Source: Ananas comosus (lineage: Eukaryota > Streptophyta > Magnoliopsida > Poales > Bromeliaceae). From it: a DNA stretch of 64,000 bases. Position 1 is the first letter of the stretch, and the number at the start of each line of letters is the position of its first letter. The notes under the pieces were generated by a model. The model worked only from the letters and a program-made list of their open reading frames with translations, made no database searches and was not told where the DNA came from. The stretch is taken from NCBI RefSeq assembly GCF_001540865.1, contig NC_033630.1, forward strand, positions 10,904,837 through 10,968,836, read 5' to 3'. The translations under genes and the position numbers were made by a program. Shown piece by piece: positions 24,898 through 36,785 of the stretch.

Positions 24898-27800
24898 TCA
24901 ATGCACAAGCTTAAATGGTCTCATCATCTCATTGTCTTCATGATCCAAGATCTACAAAATATTATAAAAAACCAAATATAAGTTAATCAACAGCATACAT
25001 ATAGATGTATTATATAAAAATAGTACTAAACATAGAGTGGTTGTGAAAATAATTTGTGCTAACTAGGAGTGATTAACATAGCAGTAATTAATATAACATC
25101 TCATTTAGTATCTACTACAAACTACTGTGATTGCAAAAACAAAGTGCTACTTTTACATGCAGAATATGATATAACATGTATATAATAATAACATGGCATT
25201 CTAATTACTTTCATATTGTCAACTTCTAATGCAAATGCTAAAAAAATTTTGGACCGATTGATTAGATATAATTAGAAAAACAGTGCAGTTGTAATTATAT
25301 GCATCTAATTATAATTTGGACGAAAGTAGTATAAAATATTATAACCATAAATAATTTGTTTGATTGCATACAGTTGAAAAGCATATTTTAAAAATTTTAT
25401 CAATTTATATATGTGGTGGTGAGGTTATCTCTAATATAGAAAAAAATATATATACTTTTTATTTAAAAAATAATTCAAAAATTAAACTTTTGTTTTTGCT
25501 TAAAGTTGATTTTTTTAATTTGCTGCAGTTGAACTTTCTCATGCAGTTTTTATTGCAAAAGATAGATTCAGACATATCAAACTAAATATCGAATTTGAAT
25601 CTAAACGTAATTGTAACTGCAGTACAGTTACAATTATATTAACTATATGTAATCAAAAAGCGAAGAGATAAACTCACATGGCAATGGTAGACGTAGCCGG
25701 GCTCGGCGGTGGCGTCGAATGAATACGTCCGCTCCGTCCCTCCGAGCGGCTTAAACCGGACCAGGATCTCGGTCACGAACCCGGGACGCATCTTGAAGAC
25801 GTTCTTCCACCCGCGCTCCCACGGCGGCACCGCGCGGCGCCGCCCCACCGCGTGCCGCCCCACGCGGCACCGCACGGCGTCGTTGGCCCTCATCATGCAC
25901 TCCTTGAAGCCCTCCACGTCCACCAGCTCCCGCTGCTCCCGCACCGCGAACACAGCCAGGTGGATGTGCAGCGGGTGGTTGTCGTCCGTCAGATTGATCA
26001 CGCGCCAAATCTCGGCCGTCCCTTCCCCCGGCGTCTCCGTCACGGGGTCGCCATACGATTTCGCGTTCAGGTAGAGGTGCGTCGGGTCCCCCGTGGCGCT
26101 CTCGTACTCGTACATCGTGATGTACCTCGTCCGCGCCGATTCCGCCACGTCGGCCGCGGGATACCGTAGCAGCGACCGCGGGACACGGGACGGGTCGCGC
26201 CTGCGCTCCCTCCGCCGTCGGATCACGAACTTCATCACCCGCCCGCTCAGCTCGTCCGTCGGATCCCCCGACGGGTACGGGTACGGCGCGTCGTTGCGGA
26301 GGATGACGTCGTCGGAGGTTGACTTCGCGAAGTCAACGACGACGTCGGCGAATTCGGAGGGGCCGAGGAGGAAGCTTCTGGAAGCTTCGGGCCTCGGGAG
26401 GTACACGGAATCCGAGGACACGTGGACGAAGGGGAGGCCGTTGGAGAGGGAGAGGCGGAAGAAGCGGGCGTTGCTGGCGTTGAGGATGCGGAGGCGGTAG
26501 CGGCGGCGGCGGACGCGGAGGAAGGGCCAGGCCTTGCCGTTGGCGACGACGGCGGGGCCGAAGTACTCGGGCTGCCACTGCGGGTGGATCCCCGGGTTGT
26601 CGCCGGTGGCGTTCATGTAGAGCGCGCCGTCGGCGCGGAACGCACGGTCGAAGAGGACGATGTGCCGGTCGAACTCGTGGCCCGACGGGAGGCCCAGCGC
26701 CGCCTCCTCGGGGCCGGAGACGCGGTAGGCGCCGATCAGGCCGGCGAGGAGGTTTACGCGCGTCAGGCCCATCGCGTGGTCATGATACCTGGTGAATATA
26801 AAAATAAGGATTTAAAGTGTCGTGACGTGCCGAAAATTTATCAGTCTGGTACGTACATTACCATACACGTGTCGGATTGTGCCAATATATGCCGATTATA
26901 AAAAAATACATGTATACCTATATTTTTTAGCAATAAAATATCCTAATTAGTATTTTTATTAAATTTTTTAAATTTTATAAAAAAAAAACCTACTTATTAA
27001 TATAATGAAAAAAGAGTTTTGTACTGTGTCATCTGTACGGAGGTTGTATCTTTCTAATATTCTGTGATCCGTATTGATACGTGCTTAAATTCTTTGAATA
27101 TAAAATTTCATAATTCATAACAGCATTCAACGGTAGTTTAAGCTTATGGACTATTTTCTAGTACCAGAGATTGCCCGGGGGCTGAGCGTTGGGGTAGAAA
27201 TAAATAGGCGAGGAGAAGTGAGGGCCGGTGGAGGAGAGGGAGGAGGTGAACCAGGCGAGGGCGTTGCCGTCGGAGGAAGGGGGGTTGATGCCGCCGTGGA
27301 GGTGGACGACGGTGGGGACGCCGGAGCGAGGGGAGGCGGTGGTGATGGTGGGGTCCCACGGGAGGAAGTGGCGGGACGGGAGGTGGTTGGTCCAGGTGAT
27401 GTGGGTGGGGACACCCCGGAGGGCCTCGATGGTGGGGCCGGGGACCGTGGCAGTTTCTCTGGACGTGCCGTAGGCGAAAACCCGGGAGGGCGGGAGATCA
27501 CGATGAAATTTCTACCAAGATTAAAAAATTAAAATTATTATTATAACATAATCAGATAAAAGATACTTAATTAAAGTAGTCTCTTGCTGAGAACTGATTA
27601 TTATTATTTTTTTTCTTTTTTTGTTTTACGACACGTTATTAAAATTGGCATATAATTCTTGTACATTGAATTACCCTCAAATCGACTCGAAATCCAAACT
27701 ATTCAAGTGTGATCAAATTGAAACAAAATTCAAATCCGAACAACTCAAAACTCAAATCTCAAACAACCTCGAATGGCAAATGGCCCCGATTAATATGAAC

Positions 27801-28766
27801 TCGTAAAGCGACGTGATTAAGATGAAAAAGTGTAAGGACGAGAGAAAAGAGTAAATAATTTTTTTCTAAACTCCAAAAGCTACAACCGATGCCGCCGAGT
27901 TGGTCGATTCGGACCAACGAAAGATGGGAAAACAAGACAGGCCAAAAACCCAAACGAAATTAGACCCAATTATGGCCCAACTTATGCGATTTGAAATAGG
28001 ATTTGATTAAACGGCCCTAACATTGCGCTCGGGCCTTTGTTTTGTGATGTTTAGTCTCAATTCGAAAATAACTTTTCAAATCAGTAGTTCTGGGCCAATT
28101 AAGTTTGCAATTCAACATCATTTTTGGGGGACAAATTTGATCATTTAAGTCTTCGGATTGTCGATCTTAATTATTAATTTACTATCTTAGAACAATTTTA
28201 TTTTCTCTCACTTTTGCTCTTTTTTGAATCCGAATTGGGCTAGTGTTTTTTGCGTTTATCCTAATTTGATTTACATAATTTTAGCTTTTGGAGTTTAATA
28301 AAATTTGTCTTTTCTTATAAAAAAGTTTGTCATTTCTTATAAAAAATTTTTGATCCGAATTGGGCTAGTCTTTTCTTATAGAAAATTTGTCATTACCTAG
28401 CGGTCGAAAAGATTTAAAATCAATGACTGAAAATAAAAATCTCACAAAAAGTTATGATCTATTACTAAAATTTTCGATCAGAAATAGTGATCTTACTGTA
28501 AATAATATAAAAAATTTTCTATCAAAATTTTATCTGATTTGAATACTTTTATACTGTTAAACTTGCAAAAGTATATATATCAACCATTCAAAATTATTGA
28601 TTTTGAATCTTTCGATCGCTAGATATATGATATCAAAAAATTACAAAATTTATTTTCTATATATTTCAAATGCGTCAGATCAAGCTGATTGTCAATTCAA
28701 AAGCTTCATCATCAAAAACGGCTTACGAGCACGGAGATCTTCGTACTCCTAATAGCATACAAGACC

Positions 28767-28828
<62 letters not shown>

Positions 28829-31800
28829 CAGCTCCATCATCAAAAACGATTTAGGAGCACTGAGGCCTTCGTCCTATCAAGTTATTTTTTAAGATTGAGA
28901 TTTCGAATCAAAGATTAGAACGGTTAAAATTGATCTAGAATATTTAAACTATTTAGAAAATAAATTTTATAATTTTTAAAAATTATTTACATAATAATCA
29001 AAGGATTGCAAAATTGATAGTTTTGAATGGGTGATGATCTAAAGCGATCCAAACTGTTTGAATTTTTTATAAAAAATTATTTATACTATTTAGATAACGT
29101 CTCATAACTTTATCATGAATTGGAAAAGTCTAACCTTTATTTTTATAAGGTTATTCATTTTTTGACTCTTCGGTGGACTTAATAATGATTTTTAAAAATT
29201 ACAAAATTTGATTTCTAAATATTTCTAATAGTATAAATTAATTTCAACGGTACCGATTATCAATTTAGAATATTGATCATCTAAAATGATACTTCTATAC
29301 TCTCTCTCTCTCTCTGTACATATATATTGTTTTAAGCTTTTGGATTGGATAGGTTTCAGTAGATATCTTCCAACCAACAATTGATAGCAAACACCGACCG
29401 TCCCTAAAGTAAGTGGTAAAGGACTTGGTGATTGGTATCCGAGATTTTAAGTTCGAATCCTAGTTGATTCACATTTCCAGCTAAATTTACTTCTAAATGA
29501 AATAAATGAAGCGGGTAGCGTGCTATCTATTTCTCAAAAAAAAAAAAAAAAAAAAACAATTGATAGCAAACTATGGGGCACTTGAGCCCTCAAACTTTAA
29601 TTTATTATAACTTCAAGCTCGAACTTTCAAAATCATTGCAACATTTCATAATTCAATTTAGTTGACTAAATTCTAACGTATTTGTTGATATAAAAGTGAT
29701 GTGACATCTTAATTGTTGACGTATTATTAATCACAATACTATTACATCGCAGCTATATTAGCGATGTATTAATATTAGTTTAGTTAACTAAATTCAGTAT
29801 AAAACTTGATTACAACAATTCTTAAAGTTTGAATAAAAAGTAATGATTTAAAAATCAGATCGAATAGTGACCCGAAAATATTACTGGGTCAAGAATCACT
29901 GGTTCAACTAATGGGTTAATCACTGATTGAACCAGTGACGTCGCATAACGTCATATATATTTAATTTTATTATATTATATAAAAATATACATATATTATT
30001 ATTTTAGTACCATATTTTAATTATAAAATACTAATTTCTAGAATAAATTAAATAGTTATAAGGTTTCAAGTTTCACTTTTTATAAGATTAATTTATGCTA
30101 ATAGAAAATAAAATCAATTAAGTTGATTTTAAGCCATTGGTTTTTAATATGACTTGAAAAAAATCCCACGAGCTTAATTAAAATCGAATCGGTTCAACAA
30201 TTAGATGGTTGAATCTATAGGTCCGAACAGCTCAAAACACTTTTTTTGAATTTATTCGGTTCAAAAATTGAACCGAAAGCTTTATAAATTGGATCATGGT
30301 CGGACTGGTCGAACAAATCATCAACCAAAAATTACAATAAGTTAATTAAAGTTTGGAGACTAAAATGTCACCAGACTCTATGAATGTCAATGGGCAGGGA
30401 TAACTAAAACTTTATCCGAATCCAAACTCGAGCTGAGCGTATTTATCTAAAGCTAAACGAATATAGTTTCGAATACAGATATAAAAAATAAAATCCAACG
30501 GATTTAGATTCGGGTACGAATTTTGTCTGTATCTAACCCGAACCCGAAACCGGAATTAGTTTTATATTATATAATATACATAAATATTTGATGTTATATT
30601 TGAATTTATATTTTAAAAATTTAAATTTGATGTAATATATGTTTTGAAATATAGTAAAAGAATAACTATTTCGAATTCAAATTTTTCGGTTTTGATTTAG
30701 ATCGAATTTTTAAAAATTCGCCCCAAATTCAATCCGTTCAACTTTAGGTGGGACCAGAATTTCCCCGACAAAAAAAACCCACTAGTGGCAGAAAACTTTT
30801 CCTGCCAGCTTTTCTGTGGAGGCCAGAGCCGTTTGAACAAAAGCAAGAATTGGGACCATTTCACCACCTAAAAGAAAACTAATGTGATTATGAGATGTTG
30901 GAAGAATTTTTTATTCTCAAAACAAAATTGTTCTGGTTAGATCTATTAAACTTTCTTAGTAGGGAATTGGCATTGTATTTTCAGTTGCTTCAGCACATAA
31001 AGTTTTTCGAAATAAAAGGATGAGTCCGACTACTACTGTATTATCAGTAGTACAGAGATCTCCGTGCTACTAAATTATTTTCAATGATGCGATTTTTAAA
31101 TCGACGATCGACGCTATCAAGTTGTTTTCAATGATACGGCTTTCAAATCGACGATCGGCTTCGTTAGACATGATCTACACTGTTGAAAATATTTGAAAAC
31201 TAAATTTTATAAGTTTTCAATATTATTTACCTATCAAATGGATAGTTTAAAAATGAAGGGTTGAAAATAAAAAAAAATCATAAAAATTGGTGATAACAGA
31301 TTTAAATTTAAGATCAGAAGTACTGATCTTACTCTAAATAGTGAAGAGAATTTTCTATAAAAATTTTATCAGATTTGAATTATTTTACACCGTTAGATTC
31401 ACAAACGCATCACATCGATCATTAAAATTATCAATTTGAGATTTTTTAATCACTAACCAAATAATATCGAAAAATTGTAAAATTTCAAATACTATCAGCA
31501 GAGTAGATCAAGTCTAACGAAGCCGATCGTCGATTTGGAAACCACATCATTAAAAATAACTTGATAGCACAGAGGCCTCTGTGTGGTCGATAGTATAGCA
31601 ACCTAGCTCTCATAGGATATAGTACTAGGTAAAAAAAAAAAAAAATGCTGTTTCAGTTGTGCAATAAGAAAAAACATTAATTATATGAAATAACTTCAAC
31701 TGTTGATTTTTTTTAGAATTAAAAATTAAGGTCTTGTTTGGCATCAGAGAAATGCTATTTGTAGAGCAAAAGTTGATGGTAAATCATATGTCCAATCCAT

Positions 31801-32750
31801 GCGAGAATTTAGACAACTTTTTTATACTTTACTATTAGAAAAATAAGATTGTTATAGCACTAGCGTCAAAAATGGACTCTCTAATTAAGAAAATATAAAA
31901 TTTACATCTATTTTTGAGTGTACAAATATCATCGATTTTAGTGTTATCACTTTTTTTTCTATATTTTAAATACAAATTATAAATAATGGTATAAGCCGGC
32001 AGATTGATTTCTTCCTTTCATTGTTATTATATATTAGCACACACTCCGGCCAGGTGAAAAGTAATAATTGTTTTAAAAAAATGTAAATTTTTTAAAAAAA
32101 GTTACATCAAATTGTGATATTTTTTGTCAAAAAATATTTTGCATTCAAAAATTACAAGCAATCCATTATCCATTCTCACAAAAATTCTATTTACAAAAAT
32201 TAAAATAAAGAAGGACAGCAAGAATGTCAAATAATTAATGACTTAAAACTTTTGTCCTTAAATTCGAAATCTCATAGGGTGAAATAACCGCTTCTTTTAT
32301 TTTGAAGTTAAAAGATCACTAACCGACTAAAATCAAATAAATTTAAAAAAAATAAGATTGTAAGATCAAAACTTTTTAAAGAATTAGCTAGTCAGATCAA
32401 AATAAGTGTTAGTTAAGTTTAAGTTTTGTACATTTTATCTTTTTTTTAATAAGAAAAAAGGTACATACCCAAGTGGTGTCATACATGCCGATGGTGAGAT
32501 TACCGGCGACCGGAGCACCGGCGGCGTCGAAGCGGAAGCCTTGAAGCTTGGGCATGTCCGGCAGCTCATCCACAAACATCTCTAGCTTGCTCAGCCTGTA
32601 AAGGCCATTTTTCTCCTCACTTGTACCCTCACACACTACTACTCCCTCCACTATTATTGTTACTATTATTACTAGTACTGCTACTACTGCAGCTAAGTGT
32701 ATTGGTATCAGTGAAACATGAGAAGAGGGAAGAGGCTTCTTCTCACCCAT
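24898..32750 (-). CDS. LPR: LPR-B: LPR1-type multicopper ferroxidase (complete, 4 exons, 597 aa)
   Basis: Exons 32469-32750, 27165-27511, 25678-26788 and 24898-24951, with GT/AG borders and consistent phases. A hydrophobic segment (about residues 15-40, [20 protein letters not shown]) is a signal peptide or signal anchor, so the protein enters the secretory route. Copper-binding blocks: HLHG (164-167), WYHDH (210-214), HPLHIH (481-486), HCH-x3-H (578-584), with Cys579 and axial Met589. [29 protein letters not shown] and [14 protein letters not shown] match the LPR1/LPR2 family closely, so Fe(II) oxidation in the apoplast is expected from the family. Compared with LPR-A, exons 3 and 4 are fused, coding GC is far higher, and an Arg-rich insert (RRRRERRR, about residue 400) sits where Arabidopsis LPR1 is acidic. 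Intron 1 (27512-32468) is 5 kb, swollen by a SINE and MITEs. Confidence 0.93.
28390..29310. repeat. Two family 3 MITE fragments around an (AT)n array
   Basis: 28390-28769 resembles the right arm of the MITE at 31021-31611 (blocks such as atttgaata, tcaaccattcaaaatta, cagatcaagc). 28824-29310 resembles the left arm (ggccttcgtcctatcaagtt). The (AT)n run 28770-28823 separates them. All lie in LPR-B intron 1. Confidence 0.6.
29393..29556 (+). mobile_element. tRNA-derived SINE, copy 2, with target duplication
   Basis: B box gttcgaatcc at 29451-29460, body matching the SINE at 24132, and a poly-A tail of about 21. It is flanked by the 15-base direct repeat caattgatagcaaac (29378-29392 and 29557-29571), a clear target-site duplication. 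It lies in LPR-B intron 1, opposite to the gene. Confidence 0.88.
31021..31611. mobile_element. Long-TIR palindromic MITE, family 3, complete copy
   Basis: The left arm (gtagtacagagatctccgtg, gatcggcttcgttagacatg) is the inverse of the right arm (agtctaacgaagccgatcgt, cacagaggcctctgtg). The arms are about 190 bp each, with an AT-rich centre. It lies in LPR-B intron 1, about 860 bp from exon 1. Confidence 0.8.
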
Positions 32751-32756
32751 CTAATG

Positions 32757-32784
32757 CTCTCTCTCTCTCTCTCTCTCTCTCTCT
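32757..32784. repeat. (CT)n tract at the LPR-B transcription start region
   Basis: Fourteen CT units on the plus strand (AG on the gene strand), starting seven bases upstream of the ATG. Confidence 0.9.
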
Positions 32785-32792
32785 AGAGACCA

Positions 32793-32801
32793 CCTTATAT
32801 A
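32793..32801 (-). promoter_or_regulatory. Candidate TATA box of LPR-B
   Basis: The minus strand reads CCATATATAAGG, about 45 bp upstream of the ATG. With the usual 30-bp spacing, transcription would begin near 32765, leaving a leader of only about 15 nt. An upstream start is possible. Confidence 0.4.
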
Positions 32802-32982
32802 TGGTGTATAGATAGAGAAAGAGAGAGGGGAAAGGTAAAGGTGAAAATGTAAAAGAAATGCTTATTGTATATTCAAAAGTTGTGCGTAAATCATATATTC
32901 AATTTATTTACTTTTTTATTTTGAAAAAACTATTATGAATTTTAAATATTAAAAAGAGTAATTAAGAATGTGATAACTTTAG

Positions 32983-33486
32983 TGTAACGATTCGATCCGC
33001 TAGCAATAATAACTCGCTGAGCCAAAATCATCGGCCCAAAATGCTTATGTCCAGTTATTATTATTATGGTGGGGTTCTCTTATATGCCCAATGACAACGT
33101 ACCAAATTCTATCTGATCTGGGACTATTGAGGTGTCACAAGACTCCCTCCGTTTAGGCCCCGATGTCATCGTCAGTCTTAAAAAGACACACAGCCCAAAA
33201 TTATCAAATGATGTGATACTTGTTTGTCTTGCTAGTTTTTGTCATTCCAATTCTGACTTAGTCTGTCATTTTGATCCTGACTCAATCAATCAAGACTTAT
33301 CTACACTTCCAACTGGTGAACCAGTTCTGATACCAAATGTCAAGACCTGACGCGCAATAATAACTCGCTGAGCAAAAACCACCAATTCAAAATACTTAAC
33401 CCCAGTTATTATTATTAGGATGGAATCATCTTCTATACCCAATGACAATTTCAATCTCATCCGATGTGGAACTATTGGGTGTCACA
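32983..33486 (-). mobile_element. TRIM mini-LTR element, copy 2, complete, upstream of LPR-B
   Basis: The LTRs 33338-33486 and 32983-33139 are similar. On the minus strand the LTR runs TGTGACACCCAATAG... to ...GTCTTGACA. A primer site complementary to initiator tRNA-Met (minus strand TGGTATCAG, 33327-33335) lies two bases inside the upstream LTR. The 198-bp internal segment has no coding potential. The 5-bp duplication tttag flanks the element exactly (32978-32982, 33487-33491). Total 504 bp, typical of TRIMs, which move only with enzymes supplied in trans. Confidence 0.88.
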
Positions 33487-34516
33487 TTTAGTAATAAAAA
33501 AAAAAAGTTTGGATAAAGAGAGGGTAAGATTTACATTCACTTTAGATGTACCAGTAGTATTGCTAAAAATATAACTAGGACAACCTCAACTACCCGACAT
33601 GCACTTTGAAATGAGTAGTGAGTACTACTGCTATAGTAGGTTTCGTAGAAAAGTGCGGGCAAAAATTATTTACAATATTGTTCTTATATATTGTTAATAT
33701 TTTAGGATCACGATGCAAAAAAGTTTGATTGGTTATTGATGCATCTGCAACTTGCCCTGCAAACCTATCAACAACGTATAAAGATAACATTTTCAAAAAA
33801 TTTAAAATATTTTTCTCTTAAAATATTGTTATTATATATTATTGATATATTTTTATATATGCATGCTATGAAAAAAAGTTTATTTTACCATTGACATAAG
33901 TTTCTCTTTAGGCAAAATATTCTTATATCTATATCTTTCAACTTAGCCAATTTCTTATCTTTCTTAATAATTTAAATTATTCTAGCTATTAATTATATTA
34001 AATATAATGATTCTACTTTTTATTAACTATTAAATATTTTAATTGTATTTGTTAAAAAAGTAACTAAAGCAATAAAATATTAATTGAGTAAAGCTGCAAC
34101 AAAAAAAAAAAAAAAAAAATCAGAAATGAGAAACTTAGAGAAAGAAAATGTTGAGGGCCATTTTAAAAAATGCCTATAGTTGAGGGGGGTCTCCATGCCT
34201 TTCTTTTTTTAAAAGAATATCTCTTGTAGATTATACACCCCCATCTTAGAGTTGATAAAATTTTAAATAATTTTTAACAAAAATAAAAAATATTGATGTG
34301 ATAAGTAAAATATTATTAGCCATAGAATAGAGTGGATGTGAGATATATATACATATCCCAGGCCACTTTAGAGTGTATATGTGGCATTGTTTTAAAAAAA
34401 AAAAATCAATGATAAATATATAAAAGTGGGGTGTGTGAATTTAGTGAGTGATGATTGGGACTGAGGGGATTTGTAATGGGAGGCGTGAAGCACAAAGTTG
34501 GTGGGAGTCGCTTTTC

Positions 34517-34520
<4 letters not shown>

Positions 34521-34568
<48 letters not shown>
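34521..34568. repeat. Poly-T tract of 48 bases
   Basis: An uninterrupted T run. It could be a retrotransposon A-tail in minus orientation or simple slippage. No SINE or LINE body is recognisable beside it. Confidence 0.9.
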
Positions 34569-34569
<1 letters not shown>

Positions 34570-36149
34570 AGTTTGTTATTTTTTAAGGATAAATTTTAAA
34601 TACTCCTCTTATGATTTCACAATTTTTCACTTTAGGAGGTGTTTGGATTGACGTATTTATAGATTCAACGTAAGTCAAGTGTAGTGGTGTTTGAATTTTT
34701 CTGAAGTGTGATTATTTTTTTGTTGTTTGTTTTGACATAACTCGTACCGTCTGAAAGTTAAATTCAATCACTTCTATTGTTTATTTTGATATAATTTGGT
34801 GCTGGTAAAATTAGTTTTTTGAGTTCCATTGTTTGTTTTGATGTAAGTAAGTGAATCTCATTATCTCCTAAATATAGTAGTAAATTTACCGCTATAAAAT
34901 TTAATCTATTATATAATTAATTTTTTTATTATTATTTAAAGATCATCCTAATTTATTATAAATAAGGTAATTCTAACCCATTATAAAAGAAGTAGAGTTT
35001 AGGTTTTACTGTTTAATAAATTTTTTAGAGGAGGTTGAGTGTAGTGAAAGTCGAGTTCGGCACTTTAGAGGAGAAAGTCGAGAATAGGTGAAGTGGAGCT
35101 CTAACATAACTTGAGTTGCATTATATTTTTCACTTACATCAAAACAAATAACAGAAGTGATGGAACTTGAGTTCCATCACTCCACTTACACCAAAACAAA
35201 TATCAAGTTAGTTCATGTGGTTTTGCACTTTCTCACTTTAGTACCTTATAATTTAAAGTGTATCAATTTAGTACCCTATTGTTTCATTTTTATCTTTTTA
35301 TTATCGATTCCACTAATTTTTTTGTTAAATCAGTGACAAAGTTAAAACCAAATGGTACAAAAGTGAATATTCGATAAACCTAGATGAGGTATCTGAAATT
35401 TTTTGTATATAACTTAACGAAATATTAACGAAAAAGCTGAGAAAAGATAAAAATGTAATCATAGGACATTAATTTAATACAGTTTAAACTACACGGTATT
35501 AAAATGAGAAAGTATGAAACACAGGGGTGGTATTCGAAGTTTACCAAAAACAAAAAAAAATTACAAATAAAAAAAGGTGGTGGGATCACATGCTTTGGCG
35601 TATCTGATGATTCTGATCCTGCACATAATCCATCGCTACGCATAAGCCACGTGATTCCCTGTTTGAACGTTTCCACCAATTGGTACGACCATGCCGCGTG
35701 GCATATCCTAATTGGCTCGTCAAATCCGTTATTTGGTCCTAATTTATGAGTACCTCTTTCGAATTTTTTTTAATTTATTTTCAAATATACCGCTTTTCAT
35801 ATTTACTCCTAAAAAATTTAAGCGATATAAACTTACCCTCCAAATTTTTAAATTTTCTCAAACATATTACTAAAATTAAGTTTTGTATGTTTAGAAGTGG
35901 TGGAATTTACTCTTCAAAAATTTTAGCTTTTTTTAAATTTATCTCCATTTTTACTCAGGATTAGACTGAGAATGGATTTAACTTCGGGATAATTTAGGAT
36001 CAGTTGATGGAATAAACTTATATAAATAAGTAAAAAAAAAAAAAGTTTAGGGGGTTAGGATTCATTATTTAAAATTTTCAGGGGTATATATGATTATTTC
36101 TTTTATTTAACATACTAAGTTCTATGCCAATAAATTAAGGTATTTTTAG

Positions 36150-36785
36150 GCTTAATAATTATACTATAATATAATAATATATTTTAGGGTAACTTTCATT
36201 TCCTACATTGTACTTTATTTTTTTTTGATGTTTTAGAAATACTAAACTAATTTTGTTTTATTAATCTCTATATTATAAGCAATAAACCTAATATGTAAGA
36301 TAAATGTTAGCAACCCCATTAGAAAGTATGCGTTCAAAAGTAACGTAACATATATTCAGCCTATTTTGAATACCTAAAATTATCAGAAAAGATGATGAAA
36401 AATAATTCGATAGAAACTTTTACTAAATCTATCTTAATTAGGAGCTCTTTTTGTTTTTTTTTCTTTTTTTTTCTGTTACTAATTAACTAGTGCATTTTAA
36501 TAGAACTATTAGCTTCTATCTAAAACAACACGTATGATACAATATTATAAAGATTGACGAGAAAAAATATAGTATAATTCTTTAAGAATAAAACTTAGTA
36601 CTAAATAGTGAACGAAAACAAATTTATTGTGTTTGTAGAAAATTGCTAAGAATAAGATAATACAATATAGTGTTGCAAATAAAAATAATAGTAAAATAGA
36701 CTTTCTCTCTATATAAAAGCCTATATTTTTACTGGTTAATTCCAAAATTGGACTTTTGTTATAATGCTTAATTATTACAGCAAAG
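36150..36785. repeat. Diverged relative of the MULE-type MITE
   Basis: ggcttaataattatact near 36151 and blocks such as attaatctctatattataagcaataaacc correspond to the 48248-48848 MITE (aatcaatctctacactatacgcaacaaacc). The right end near 36760-36780 carries an inverted gcttaattatta. No target duplication was identified. Confidence 0.5.

Noticed and set aside
26422..26901. 159-codon plus-strand frame, and other long frames over LPR-B
   Set aside because: Antisense shadows of the very GC-rich LPR-B exons 2 and 3, with low-complexity Gly/Ala/Arg translation.
28670..28918. Frames with poly-Tyr/Ile
   Set aside because: Translation of an (AT)n microsatellite between MITE arms.
33132..33350. 72-codon plus-strand frame
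   Set aside because: It spans the core and LTR of a TRIM; no coding evidence.
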